Of a stretch of 64,000 nt of DNA, positions 19,589-28,110 are shown one piece after another. How positions within the stretch are numbered: the first letter of the stretch is position 1; every line of letters starts with the position of its first letter. Below the pieces are notes generated by a model, which had not been told where the DNA came from, did no database searches, and was given only the letters and a program-made list of their open reading frames with translations. The DNA comes from Aeromicrobium sp. Leaf245 (GTDB lineage Bacteria; Actinomycetota; Actinomycetes; Propionibacteriales; Nocardioidaceae): assembly GCF_942548115.1 (NCBI RefSeq), contig NZ_OW824151.1, forward strand, positions 2,542,001 through 2,606,000. The letters are read 5' to 3'. The position numbers and the translations under genes were made by a program.

Positions 19589-19635
19589 GTTTCGCTCAGG
19601 TCACGAGATCGGCGGTCACGTTACGGGCGTGTTAC
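19589..19635 (-). promoter_or_regulatory. GlnR-box-like half-sites upstream of amt-glnK
   Basis: On the minus strand, in order: GTAAC-N6-GTAAC, immediately GTGAC, ten bases, then GTGAC-N6-GAAAC. The last pair fits the GlnR half-site rule GTnAC-N6-GAAAC exactly; the first pair is a weaker variant. This cluster covers the gap between ftsY and amt and is the likely nitrogen control region. Confidence 0.6.
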
Positions 19636-19639
19636 CCGA

Positions 19640-20815
19640 TCAGCCGAGCAGGGCGTCGACGAACTCGGCGGCGTCGAACGGGGCGAGGTCGTCGGCACCC
19701 TCGCCGAGACCGACGAACTTGACCGGGACGCCGAGCTCGCGCTGGACGGCCACGACGATGCCGCCCTTGGCCGTGCCGTCGAGCTTGGTGAGGACCACGC
19801 CGGTGACGTCGACGACCTCGCCGAACACCTGGGCCTGACGCAGGCCGTTCTGGCCGGTGGTGGCATCGATGACGAGCAGCACCTCGGTGACCGGCGCCTG
19901 CTTCTCGGCCACGCGCTTGACCTTGCCGAGCTCGTCCATGAGACCGGACTTGGTGTGCAGACGCCCCGCGGTGTCGATGACCACGACGTCGGCGCCGAGC
20001 TCGATGCCACGCTTGACGGTGTCGAAGCCGACGCTGGCCGGGTCGCCGCCCTCAGGGCCACGCACGACCTCGACCCCGACCCGCTGGCCCCACGTGCTCA
20101 GCTGGTCGGCGGCGGCGGCACGGAAGGTGTCGGCGGCGCCCAGCACCACGGTGCGGTCCTCGGCCACGAGCACGCGCGCGAGCCGCCCGACAGTGGTGGT
20201 CTTCCCGGTGCCGTTGACGCCGACCACGAGCACGACGCCGGGCTTGCCGTCGGCACCCGTGGTGGCGACGGCACGGTCGAGGGACGGGTCGACGAGGGCG
20301 ATGAGCTCCTCGCGCAGCGCGGTGCGAGCGCCCTCGGGGTCGGTGATGCCCTCCACGCGGACGCGGGTGCGCAGACGGTCCACGAGCTCGGTGGTCGGGC
20401 CCACGCCCACGTCGGCGGCCAGCAGCGTGTCCTCGAGCTCCTCCCAGGCGGCGTCGTCGAGGTCGGCCCGGCCGAGCACCGAGAGCAGTCCGCGCCCGAG
20501 CGAGCTGTTGGAGCGGGCGAGCCGTGCGCGCAGCCGCACGAGCCGACCCTGCGCGGGCTCGGGACGCTCGACCGTGGTGGTCGGGGACGCCGATGCCTTC
20601 TCGTCGGCGGGCACCTCCTCGAACGGCGGCTCCTCGTCCTCGGACGGCAGGTGCGGCTCCGGGTGCTCCGGGTGGTCGATGACCTCCTCGGTGATCGCGT
20701 CGAGGTCGCGCGGTGGCGGCAGCTCGGAACGTCCGCGGCGGACGAGGAGGGCGGCACCACCGCCGAGGACGACGACGGCGACGGCGATGAGGGCGACGAG
20801 GAGCTCGGTGGTCAC
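19640..20815 (-). CDS. ftsY: Signal recognition particle receptor FtsY
   Basis: FtsY is the membrane-associated receptor that docks Ffh-ribosome complexes. The 391 residues start with one membrane helix (about 4-26, LLVALIAVAVVVLGGGAALLV), then an acidic linker of about 75 residues, then the NG domain with GVNGTGKTTTVGRLAR, LGAADTFRAAAADQL, VIDTAGRLHTK and TKLDGTAKGG. The GTG start overlaps the cydC stop (GTGA), but TAGGGT exactly six bases before it indicates a separate leaderless promoter. In mycobacteria ftsY adjoins smc; here smc is about 14.7 kb away. Confidence 0.97.
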   Translation of the reverse strand: MTTELLVALIAVAVVVLGGGAALLVRRGRSELPPPRDLDAITEEVIDHPEHPEPHLPSEDEEPPFEEVPADEKASASPTTTVERPEPAQGRLVRLRARLARSNSSLGRGLLSVLGRADLDDAAWEELEDTLLAADVGVGPTTELVDRLRTRVRVEGITDPEGARTALREELIALVDPSLDRAVATTGADGKPGVVLVVGVNGTGKTTTVGRLARVLVAEDRTVVLGAADTFRAAAADQLSTWGQRVGVEVVRGPEGGDPASVGFDTVKRGIELGADVVVIDTAGRLHTKSGLMDELGKVKRVAEKQAPVTEVLLVIDATTGQNGLRQAQVFGEVVDVTGVVLTKLDGTAKGGIVVAVQRELGVPVKFVGLGEGADDLAPFDAAEFVDALLG

Positions 20816-22458
20816 CCACCCACCCTAGAGGCGCCCCCCACCGGCGCGAGCGACGCGCCGAGGTCGAGCCGGTGGTCGTACCGGGCGACGACCTCCGGGG
20901 CGTGGGACACGATCACGAGGGTGTGCTCGGGAGCGAGGGCGTCGACGTCGTCGAGCAGGGCTCGGGCGGTGGGCGCGTCGAGGTGCTCGGTGGGCTCGTC
21001 GAGCACGAGGACCCGGTGCCCGGCGAGGAGCATGCGGGCGAGGGCGATGCGCTGGCGCTCGCCGCCCGAGAGCACGGCCCCGCCCTCACCGAGGACGGTG
21101 TCGAGACCGTCGGGCCAGGACGCGACGGTGTCGGCGAGCCGCACCCGACCGAGGGTGCGCCAGACGAGGTCGTCGCCGGCGGCGGGGTCGGCGACGCGCA
21201 GGTTCTCGCGCATGGTCGTGTCGAACAGCACGGCGTCCTGCTGCATCCAGCCGACGACGCCGCGCACCTGCTCCCGCGTGAGGTCGAGCAGGTCCGCACC
21301 GCCCAGACGCACCGTCCCGGCACGAGGCTCGACGAGGCGCGAGAGCGTGGCCGCGAGCGTGCTCTTGCCGACCCCGCTCGGTCCGGTGACCACCAGCACC
21401 CCGCCCTCCCCGACGTGGGTCATGACCCCGCGGACGAGGTCACGGTCCCAGCCGAGCGTCACGTCCTGCAGCTCGAGGTCGAAGCCCACGGGCGCCGCGT
21501 CCGCGACGGGAGCCGGCATCGGGTCCGTGGCGCCCTCGAGCGCGGCGAGGCGTGCGCGAGCGGCGGCGACGCGCGGGCGGAGGCGCTCGGCCTCGGCCAC
21601 GGCGTCGAGCACGTCGACCAGCCCGATGGGTGCGAGCACCAGCACGCCGACGAGGGGTCCGGCGAGGCCGGCGTCGGCCGTGACCAGCGCCGTGGCGAGA
21701 ACGCACGCAGCGCCGCCGAGCAGCACCACCAGCGAGCCCACACCACCGGCCCAGGCACGTCGACGGTCCTGCAGGGCGAGCGCGTCGACCGCCGCGTGCA
21801 CGGTGGCGTCGCGTCCCCGCGCGGACCCGTAGGCGACCAGGTCCGGTGCGGCCAGCACCAGCTCGGTGACGTTCCCGGCCACCGACGTCGCTGCGTCCGA
21901 CCCCGACCCCGACCCCGTGCCGCCGTCGGCGAGCCGAGGGACGAGGACCCGCGCGACGAGCAGCACCCCACCGGCGTACAGAGCCAGCGCCAGCCCGGCG
22001 GCCGGGAGGACGACGGACACCACCCCCACGGTCACCGCCGATGCCACCACGGCCGAGATCCACGGCAGCCGCAGGCGCAGCAGGCCGTCCTGCACGGTCT
22101 CGACGTCGGAGACGACGGTGCGCACGACGTCGCCTCGGCGCATCGCACCGGCGGCGGGCATCGTGCGTGCCAAGGCACGGTAGGCCTGCACCCGGTCGTC
22201 GATCCCGCGGGCGAGGGCAGCGTCGTGCGTGAGGAGCCGCTCGGCGTAGCGCAGCGCCGCCCGGGCCACGCCGAACATGCGCACCGACGTGATGGCGACG
22301 ATGAGGTAGAGGACCGGCGGCTGCTCGGCGGCCCGCACCACGAGCCACCCGGAGGTGAGCAGCAGGCCGAGGGAGCTCAGCTGTGCCGCCACGCCGAGGC
22401 TCGCCCCGAGACCCAGGTGCCCCCGGGGCGAGGCGATGAGCCTGCGCACCACGTTCAC
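20812..22458 (-). CDS. cydC: Thiol reductant ABC exporter subunit CydC
   Basis: CydC forms with CydD an ABC transporter that in E. coli exports cysteine and glutathione or loads haem and is needed to assemble cytochrome bd. The 548 residues have six membrane helices and an ATPase domain with VTGPSGVGKSTL, LSGGERQRIALARML and VLVLDEPTEHLD, then switch His in IVSHAPE. The GTG start overlaps the cydD stop (GTGA). The shorter reading from VNVVRRLIASPRGHLG agrees with the family; the longer open frame is antisense or cydD read-through. The stop overlaps ftsY. Confidence 0.94.
   Translation of the reverse strand: MNVVRRLIASPRGHLGLGASLGVAAQLSSLGLLLTSGWLVVRAAEQPPVLYLIVAITSVRMFGVARAALRYAERLLTHDAALARGIDDRVQAYRALARTMPAAGAMRRGDVVRTVVSDVETVQDGLLRLRLPWISAVVASAVTVGVVSVVLPAAGLALALYAGGVLLVARVLVPRLADGGTGSGSGSDAATSVAGNVTELVLAAPDLVAYGSARGRDATVHAAVDALALQDRRRAWAGGVGSLVVLLGGAACVLATALVTADAGLAGPLVGVLVLAPIGLVDVLDAVAEAERLRPRVAAARARLAALEGATDPMPAPVADAAPVGFDLELQDVTLGWDRDLVRGVMTHVGEGGVLVVTGPSGVGKSTLAATLSRLVEPRAGTVRLGGADLLDLTREQVRGVVGWMQQDAVLFDTTMRENLRVADPAAGDDLVWRTLGRVRLADTVASWPDGLDTVLGEGGAVLSGGERQRIALARMLLAGHRVLVLDEPTEHLDAPTARALLDDVDALAPEHTLVIVSHAPEVVARYDHRLDLGASLAPVGGASRVGG
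20822..20827 (-). promoter_or_regulatory. Leaderless -10 element of ftsY inside cydC
   Basis: TAGGGT on the minus strand is followed by six bases and the ftsY GTG. It lies within the last codons of cydC. This would let essential ftsY be transcribed independently of cytochrome bd regulation. Confidence 0.6.
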
Positions 22459-24113
22459 GAGCGGACCACCGTCGCGGACTCGGCGCTCGCCACGGTGACC
22501 CGCAGCTCGCGCGAGGCGGCGGCCACGGTCTCGGCGCGGTGCGCGACCACGACGACGGTGACGTCGCCGGTCTCCTGGAGCCGGCAGAGCGTGCCGAGCA
22601 CGGTGCTCTCGCGGTGGGCGTCGAGGCCCGCGGTCGGCTCGTCCATGAGCAGGAGCCACGTGTCGCCCGCCCGGATGCGCAGCAGGGCCCGGGCCACCGC
22701 CACGCGACGCCGCTCACCGGCGGACAGGGACTGTCCCTGCTCCCCCACGTGGCGCTCGGCGGGAAGGTCGTCGGCGCCCGCGTCGTCGAGGGCCGCGCGC
22801 ACCTGCGCGTCGTCGGCGTCGGGGTCACCGAGCCGGACGTTGTCGGCGACGCTGCCGGCGAGCAGGTGGGGGTCCTGCGGGACCCAGGCGACACGACGGC
22901 GCCACGCCTCGGGGTCGAGCTCGTCGAGCCGGTGCCGACCCACCCGTACGGACCCGGCGGTGGGAGCGGCGAAGCCCAGCAGCACCGACAGCAGCGTCGA
23001 CTTGCCGGAACCGGACGGTCCGGTGACCGCGACGAAGTCGCCGGGCAGGAGAGTGAAGGCCGGCAGCACGAGGGCCGGCTGCTCACGTCCGGGATGGACG
23101 ACCTCGAGGGCCTGCACCGTGACCGGCGCCGGACCGTCCACCACGAAGTGGCCGGTCGCCCGGTCGGGCTGGGGGCCGTCGAGCAGCGTGAGCGCCTCGT
23201 CGGCCGCGGCCAGCCCCTGGGTGCTGTCGTGGAACTGGGTGCCGAGCCGGCGCAGCGGGAGGTAGGCCTCGGGAGCGAGGACGATGACCAGCAGACCGGT
23301 CCCCAGGTCGAGCCCCCCGCCGACGAGTCGCAGCCCGGCGGCGACGGCGACGAGAGCCACCGACAGGGTGCTGAACAGCTCGAGGACGAGTGAGGACAGG
23401 AACGCGGTGCGCAGCGACTCCATCGTGGCTCGACGGTGCCGCTCCCCCACGTCGCGCAGCCCACGGGCCGAGTCGCGACCGAACCCGGTCAGCACCGTCA
23501 GGCCGGCGAGCACGTCGGAGAAGTGCCGCCCGAGACGCTGCAGCTCACCCCACCGGTGGTCGAGCCGGTCGCGCGTCACGAGGCCCACGAGCACCAGGAA
23601 CGTGACCACGAGCGGGAGCGTGAGCACGACGATGAGCGCCGAGAGGGGGTCGACCACCGCGAGCGTCAGGAGCACGGCCACGGGCACGACGGCCGTGAGC
23701 ACCACCTGGGGCAGGAAGCGCGCCACGTAGCCGTCGAGCGCGTCGAGCCCGGTCTCGAGCAACGTGGCGACGCGCGCGCTCGACGGCGCGGCGCCCACCC
23801 GACGCTGGTCGAGCACGGCCTCGACGAGGTCGTGCCGGAGCCCGGCCTTCACGGAGGCGGCGGCGCGGGCGCCGGCCGTGGCCTGCGCCCAGGCGAGCAC
23901 GCCGCGCGCGGCCACGACCGCGGCGAGCAGAGCGGCCCCGGCGGCGATCGCACGGGTCGACTCGCCCTCGACGAGACCGACCACGACGTCGGAGACCAGC
24001 CAGGCCTGGGCCACCACCGCGACGGCGGCGACGGACCCGAGCACGACGGTGGCGACGAGGAAGCGCCGCGCCGGCCGCGACCGGCGCAGGAGGCGGGGAT
24101 CGACGGGACCCAC
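22455..24113 (-). CDS. cydD: Thiol reductant ABC exporter subunit CydD
   Basis: This 552-residue partner of CydC begins MGPVDPRLLRRSRPARRFLV. Six helices are followed by the ATPase domain: VTGPSGSGKSTLLSVLLG, LSAGERRRVAVARALL and LLLMDEPTAGLDAH, with VVAHRAETV holding the switch His. It starts with GTG six bases after the cydB stop and overlaps cydC, so cydABDC reads as one operon. In several actinobacteria CydD and CydC are fused in one protein; here they are separate. Confidence 0.94.
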   Translation of the reverse strand: MGPVDPRLLRRSRPARRFLVATVVLGSVAAVAVVAQAWLVSDVVVGLVEGESTRAIAAGAALLAAVVAARGVLAWAQATAGARAAASVKAGLRHDLVEAVLDQRRVGAAPSSARVATLLETGLDALDGYVARFLPQVVLTAVVPVAVLLTLAVVDPLSALIVVLTLPLVVTFLVLVGLVTRDRLDHRWGELQRLGRHFSDVLAGLTVLTGFGRDSARGLRDVGERHRRATMESLRTAFLSSLVLELFSTLSVALVAVAAGLRLVGGGLDLGTGLLVIVLAPEAYLPLRRLGTQFHDSTQGLAAADEALTLLDGPQPDRATGHFVVDGPAPVTVQALEVVHPGREQPALVLPAFTLLPGDFVAVTGPSGSGKSTLLSVLLGFAAPTAGSVRVGRHRLDELDPEAWRRRVAWVPQDPHLLAGSVADNVRLGDPDADDAQVRAALDDAGADDLPAERHVGEQGQSLSAGERRRVAVARALLRIRAGDTWLLLMDEPTAGLDAHRESTVLGTLCRLQETGDVTVVVVAHRAETVAAASRELRVTVASAESATVVRS

Positions 24114-24119
24114 GGCCGC

Positions 24120-25160
24120 TCAGCGCTCCCGACTGGGCTCGAGGTCCGGCGTGGGTGCGAGCACGTCGTCCGGGATGTGGTGCGTGCCGATGCGACGGCG
24201 GAACACCCAGTACGACCACGCCTGGTAGCCGATGACGATCGGCGTGAAGGCCGCCGCCACCCAGGTCATGATCCTGAGCGTGTACGGAGTCGAGGAGGCG
24301 TTGGTGGTGGTGAGGTTCCACGCGGGATCGAGCGACGACGGCATGACGTCGGGGAAGAGCGCCGTGAAGAGCATGACCGTGACCGCCGCGATCGACAGCG
24401 CCGTGCCGATGAACGCCCATCCCTCGCGCCGCGCCGAGGTGGCGGCCAGGGCCGCGACGAAGGCCAGGGCAGCCACGCCACCGGCGATCCAGACCGCGAG
24501 GTCGCCGTCGCGGGCGGCCGTCCAGACGATGAACACGACGGCCAGCGCCGCTGCGACCACGCCGACGCGCAGGGCGAGCAGTCGGGCGCGGTCACGGATG
24601 TCGCCGACGGTCTTGAGGCCGACGAAGACCGCGCCGTGGACCAGGAAGACCGTGAGGGTCACCAGCCCGCCGAGCAGCGCGTACGGGTTGAGCAGGTCGA
24701 AGAAGGAGCCGACGAACTCCTTGTCGGCGTCGATGGGCACGCCGCGCACGATGTTGGCCAGGGCCACGCCCCACAGCAGCGCCGGCACGACGGACCCGAT
24801 GAGGATGCCGAGGTCGCAGCGACGCTTCCAGATCATCGCGGGCCGCTTGCTGCGGTACTCGAGGGCCACGATGCGCAGGATGAGCGCGACGAGGATGAGG
24901 AACAGCGGCAGGTAGAAGCCGCTGAACAAGGTGGCGTACCACTCGGGGAACGCCGCGAAGGTCGCGCCACCGGCGACCAGCAGCCACACCTCGTTGCCGT
25001 CCCACACCGGACCGATGGTGTTCAGCAGGACGCGGCGCTCCTTCTCGTCACGAGCGAGCACGGCGGTGAGCATGCCGACGCCGAAGTCGAACCCCTCGAG
25101 CACGAGGTAGCCGATCCACAGCACGGCGATGAGCACGAACCAGACGGTGGTGAGCTCCAT
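24120..25160 (-). CDS. cydB: Cytochrome bd ubiquinol oxidase subunit II
   Basis: Subunit II of cytochrome bd supports haem binding and proton or oxygen channels in the membrane complex. The 346 residues begin MELTTVWFVLIAVLWIGYLV and have the conserved EGFDFGVGML, NTIGPVWDGNEVWLL and FPEWYATLFSGFYLPL segments, with about nine membrane helices. The ATG has a GGAGGA ribosome site and lies 25 bases after cydA. Together with cydA it gives a high-affinity quinol oxidase used at low oxygen. Confidence 0.96.
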   Translation of the reverse strand: MELTTVWFVLIAVLWIGYLVLEGFDFGVGMLTAVLARDEKERRVLLNTIGPVWDGNEVWLLVAGGATFAAFPEWYATLFSGFYLPLFLILVALILRIVALEYRSKRPAMIWKRRCDLGILIGSVVPALLWGVALANIVRGVPIDADKEFVGSFFDLLNPYALLGGLVTLTVFLVHGAVFVGLKTVGDIRDRARLLALRVGVVAAALAVVFIVWTAARDGDLAVWIAGGVAALAFVAALAATSARREGWAFIGTALSIAAVTVMLFTALFPDVMPSSLDPAWNLTTTNASSTPYTLRIMTWVAAAFTPIVIGYQAWSYWVFRRRIGTHHIPDDVLAPTPDLEPSRER

Positions 25161-25185
25161 GGTCGTCTCCTCCGGTTCCTGGTGG

Positions 25186-26604
25186 TCAGTAGGCGAACGC
25201 GAGCGGCGCGTCCGGGTCGTCGACGTACTGGGGCGGGTCGGCGTCGGGCAGGCCCTTGCGGATGTAGGTGAGCAGGAGCTTGACCTCGACGACGGCCAGG
25301 GCGCCGTACAGGGCGGTGAAGCCGATGAGCGTCGTGAGCACCTCGGCCGTGGTGGTGCCGGGCGAGACCCCGGCCGACGTCGGCATGAGGCCGAAGACGA
25401 CCCACGGCTGGCGGCCCATCTCCGTGAAGATCCAGCCGAAGGAGTTGGCGAGCAGCGGCAGGAACGGCAGGACCACGGCGGTGCGCAGGAGCCATCGGCC
25501 CTCGCTGGTCCCGGCGCTGGGCATGCGGCGTCGACGGGTGGCCCAGAGCATCCAGGCACCGCCGACCATGGCGAGGCCACCGGAGGTGATCATCGCCCGG
25601 AAGGTCCAGTAGGTCACCGGGATGTTCGGCGAGTAGTCGCCGGGGCCGTAGAGCTCCTCGTACTCCGCCTGGAGGGAGTTGATGCCGCGGATCTCCCCGT
25701 TCCACGACCCGGTGCCGAGGTAGGACAGCAGGTGCGGCAGCTTGAGCTCGAGGACCGGCTCGCTGCCGTCGAGGGTGCCGACGGTGAGCAGCGAGAAGGA
25801 GGCGGGCGCCTCGTCCTCGTAGAGGCCCTCGGCGGCAGCCATCTTCATGGGCTGGACCTCGGTCATGACCTTGCCCTGGAAGTCGCCGGAGATCATGGTG
25901 CCGGCGCCGGAGACGAGGAGCACCACGGCGCCGAGCCGCACGGCGGTGCGCCAGGTCTCGCGCTCGTCCTCGCGGTCCTTGCGGAACATCTGCCAGAGGG
26001 CGATGCCGGCCACGAAGGCACCGCCGACCATGAAGCACGCGAAGATCGTGTGCGGGAAGGTGACGAGCACGACCTTGTTGGTCATCACGGCCCAGAAGTC
26101 GGTGAGCTCGGCGCGACCGACCTTCTCGTTCATCCGGAAGCCGACGGGGTTCTGCATGAACGAGTTCGCCGCGAGGATGAAGTAGGCCGACAGCACGGTG
26201 CCGATGGCGGCGAGCCACAGGCAGGCCAGGTGGAGCCCCGGCTTGAGCCGGTCCCAGCCGAAGATCCAGAGGCCGAGGAACGTGGACTCCAGGAAGAAGG
26301 CCAGCAGACCCTCGATCGCGAGCGGGGCGCCGAAGATGTCGCCGACGAAGCGGGAGTAGTCGCTCCAGTTCATGCCGAACTGGAACTCCTGGACGATCCC
26401 GGTCGCGATGCCCATCGCGAAGTTGATGAGGAAGAGCTTGCCGTAGAACCGGGTGAGCCTGAGGTACTTCTCCTTGCCGGTGCGGTGCCACGCGGTCTGC
26501 AGCATGGCCACGAGGAAGATGAGCCCGATCGTGATCGGCACGAAGAAGAAGTGGTAGACGGTCGTGATGCCGAACTGCCACCGCGCGATGTCGAGCGCTT
26601 CCAT
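25186..26604 (-). CDS. cydA: Cytochrome bd ubiquinol oxidase subunit I
   Basis: CydA oxidises quinol and reduces oxygen to water without pumping protons. The 472 residues begin MEALDIARWQFGITTVYH, where His18 corresponds to a haem ligand. Conserved stretches are GMNWSDYSRFVGDIFGAPLA, EGLLAFFLESTFLGLWIFGW, FPHTIFACFMVGG with the second His ligand, and the region around SGGLAMVGGAWML. The quinol loop is of the short type. A GGAGG ribosome site precedes the ATG. Three BlaI-type dyads lie between it and the divergent repressor gene, which suggests repression of cydABDC. Confidence 0.96.
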   Translation of the reverse strand: MEALDIARWQFGITTVYHFFFVPITIGLIFLVAMLQTAWHRTGKEKYLRLTRFYGKLFLINFAMGIATGIVQEFQFGMNWSDYSRFVGDIFGAPLAIEGLLAFFLESTFLGLWIFGWDRLKPGLHLACLWLAAIGTVLSAYFILAANSFMQNPVGFRMNEKVGRAELTDFWAVMTNKVVLVTFPHTIFACFMVGGAFVAGIALWQMFRKDREDERETWRTAVRLGAVVLLVSGAGTMISGDFQGKVMTEVQPMKMAAAEGLYEDEAPASFSLLTVGTLDGSEPVLELKLPHLLSYLGTGSWNGEIRGINSLQAEYEELYGPGDYSPNIPVTYWTFRAMITSGGLAMVGGAWMLWATRRRRMPSAGTSEGRWLLRTAVVLPFLPLLANSFGWIFTEMGRQPWVVFGLMPTSAGVSPGTTTAEVLTTLIGFTALYGALAVVEVKLLLTYIRKGLPDADPPQYVDDPDAPLAFAY

Positions 26605-26625
26605 GGTCGCCTCCGCTCGCTGATC

Positions 26626-26642
26626 TACTACATCCTGTAGTA
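26626..26642. promoter_or_regulatory. BlaI-type operator 1 (cyd-proximal)
   Basis: A perfect dyad TACTAC-N5-GTAGTA (centre ATCCT) lies 22 bases upstream of the cydA start. It matches the TACTAC/GTAGTA-type operators bound by BlaI/MecI/CopY winged-helix repressors of actinobacteria. Confidence 0.75.
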
Positions 26643-26644
26643 AC

Positions 26645-26661
26645 TACTACCGAGCGTAGGA
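26645..26661. promoter_or_regulatory. BlaI-type operator 2
   Basis: TACTAC-N5-GTAGGA (centre CGAGC) has the same spacing as operator 1, with one mismatch in the right arm. Its centre is 19 bases, nearly two helical turns, from operator 1, which allows cooperative binding. Confidence 0.65.
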
Positions 26662-26688
26662 CCTCGAGGGTCCACCGGCAAGCCGAAC

Positions 26689-26705
26689 TCCTACCGGGCG
26701 TAGTA
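26689..26705. promoter_or_regulatory. BlaI-type operator 3 (repressor-proximal)
   Basis: TCCTAC-N5-GTAGTA (centre CGGGC) overlaps the predicted leaderless -10 (TAGATT, 26704-26709) of the repressor gene, consistent with autorepression. Confidence 0.65.
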
Positions 26706-26716
26706 GATTAGGTCAC

Positions 26717-27097
26717 ATGCCGCAGTCATCCCGTTCCCTCGGCTCCCTCGAGCGCTCCGTCATGGACGTGCTGTGGGGGGCCACGTCCCCGCTCACCGTC
26801 CGCGAGGTGCAGGACGGACTGGAGGCCTCGGGCACGCACGACCTCGCCTACACGACCGTGATGACGGTGCTCGACCGGCTCGGCACCAAGGAGATGGTGA
26901 GCCGCGAGCGCGACGGGCGCGCCTTCCGCTACACGGCGGCCCTCTCCCGCGAGGCGGCCACGGCCGAGGCGCTGAACGCCACGCTCGACAGCTCCGGCGA
27001 CCGCACCGCGGCCCTGCTCCACTTCGCTCGCACCGTCGACCCCGCGGAGGCCGCGGCGCTACGGGCCGCGCTCGACGAGATCGACGCGGGCCGCTGA
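26717..27097 (+). CDS. BlaI/MecI/CopY family transcriptional repressor
   Basis: This 126-residue winged-helix repressor has GSLERSVMDVLWGATSPLTV, then VREVQDGLEASGTHDLAYTTVMTVLDRL as recognition region, the wing KEMVSRERDGRAFRYTAALS, and an alpha-helical dimer tail. It is similar in kind to mycobacterial BlaI (Rv1846c), which is paired with an M56 protease gene as here. In the classical system the protease destroys the repressor on sensing a signal. The position opposite cydABDC and three shared dyads suggest it controls the oxidase operon and itself. TAGATT seven bases before the ATG suggests a leaderless transcript. Confidence 0.93.
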   Translation: MPQSSRSLGSLERSVMDVLWGATSPLTVREVQDGLEASGTHDLAYTTVMTVLDRLGTKEMVSRERDGRAFRYTAALSREAATAEALNATLDSSGDRTAALLHFARTVDPAEAAALRAALDEIDAGR

Positions 27098-27141
27098 CCG
27101 TGCACCCGCGACCCTGAACCCGCCTCCATGACCCCGCGACC

Positions 27142-28038
27142 ATGACTCCGCTGCTCCTCGGCGCGATCGGCCTCGCGCTCGCCCTGCCGGTGCCCGCCCT
27201 CCTGTCGCGCGCCGCGTGGCCGCGACTCGCGCCGGCCGCAGGGATCGTGCTCTGGCAGTCGTTGGCGCTCGCCGCCGTGCTCGCCATCTCGGGGGCCGCG
27301 CTCTCCACGGCGCTGTGGCTCGTCACCGACGACGAGCCGACCTGGTGGCGGATCGCCCTCCACGCGACGCTCATGGGCATCGGCGTCCTGGTGTGGGCGC
27401 GCTTCTGGTGGGCGGCCTGGCAGGTCTGGCGCGAGACGTCGACCCGGCGCGCCCGCCACCGCGCGCTGGTGGACCTCCTCGGCGAGCCCCACGGCGCACT
27501 CCCCGCCGTGCGGGTCCTGACCGAGCAGACACCCGTGGCCTACTGCATCCCTCGCCTGCGCGACGCCCGCGTCGTGATCTCCAGCGGGGCCGTGGAGTCC
27601 CTCGACGACGACGCCCTCCAGGCCGTGCTCGAGCACGAGCGCTCGCACGTGCGCACCCGTCACGACCTCGTGCTCGAGGCCTTCGGCGTGCTGCACCGCG
27701 CGTTCCCCCGACCCCTGCGCACCGACGCTCCCCTGCGTCAGAGCCAGGTGATGGTCGAGCTCATGGCCGACGACGCGGCGCGCAAGGTCACGGGCGACCC
27801 GCCCCTCGCCCGCGCGATCGTCGCCCTCGCCGGAGGCCCCACCCCGGCCGGCGCCCTCGGCGCGAGCAGCGACGCGCTCCTGCGTCTCGAGCGACTGCGC
27901 GACCCCGCCCCGACCCGGGCACGCCGAGCGTCGGCCATCGCGTCGATCGCGATCTCGGCGGTGGTGCTGGTCGTCCCGACCGTCTTCATCGCGGTGCCGT
28001 GGATGTACCACGCGGTCGAGGTGCTGCTCGAGCGGTGA
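27142..28038 (+). CDS. M56 family (BlaR-like) membrane metalloprotease
   Basis: This 298-residue membrane protein has hydrophobic helices at about 2-22, 33-60, 72-95 and a last helix near 267-288. HERSH at residues 165-169 is the zinc-protease HExxH motif, followed by a second Asp/Glu-rich helix (QVMVELMADDAARKV) that can supply the third ligand. It lacks the long extracellular penicillin-binding sensor of BlaR1, like the short mycobacterial M56 proteins, so its signal is not beta-lactam binding in the classical way. It follows the repressor by 44 bases and probably inactivates it. Confidence 0.9.
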   Translation: MTPLLLGAIGLALALPVPALLSRAAWPRLAPAAGIVLWQSLALAAVLAISGAALSTALWLVTDDEPTWWRIALHATLMGIGVLVWARFWWAAWQVWRETSTRRARHRALVDLLGEPHGALPAVRVLTEQTPVAYCIPRLRDARVVISSGAVESLDDDALQAVLEHERSHVRTRHDLVLEAFGVLHRAFPRPLRTDAPLRQSQVMVELMADDAARKVTGDPPLARAIVALAGGPTPAGALGASSDALLRLERLRDPAPTRARRASAIASIAISAVVLVVPTVFIAVPWMYHAVEVLLER

Positions 28039-28097
28039 CCACGCGGTGCGACCGTCAGCGGCCCCGACCTTTCGAGCACGGTGTCGGAAGGCGCTTC

Positions 28098-28103
28098 TAG
28101 GGT
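28098..28103 (+). promoter_or_regulatory. Leaderless -10 element of the DUF222/HNH gene
   Basis: TAGGGT ends seven bases before the ATG at 28111. It favours this ATG over an in-frame GTG 30 bases earlier, which would lie upstream of the predicted transcript start. Confidence 0.5.
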
Positions 28104-28110
28104 CGAGGAC

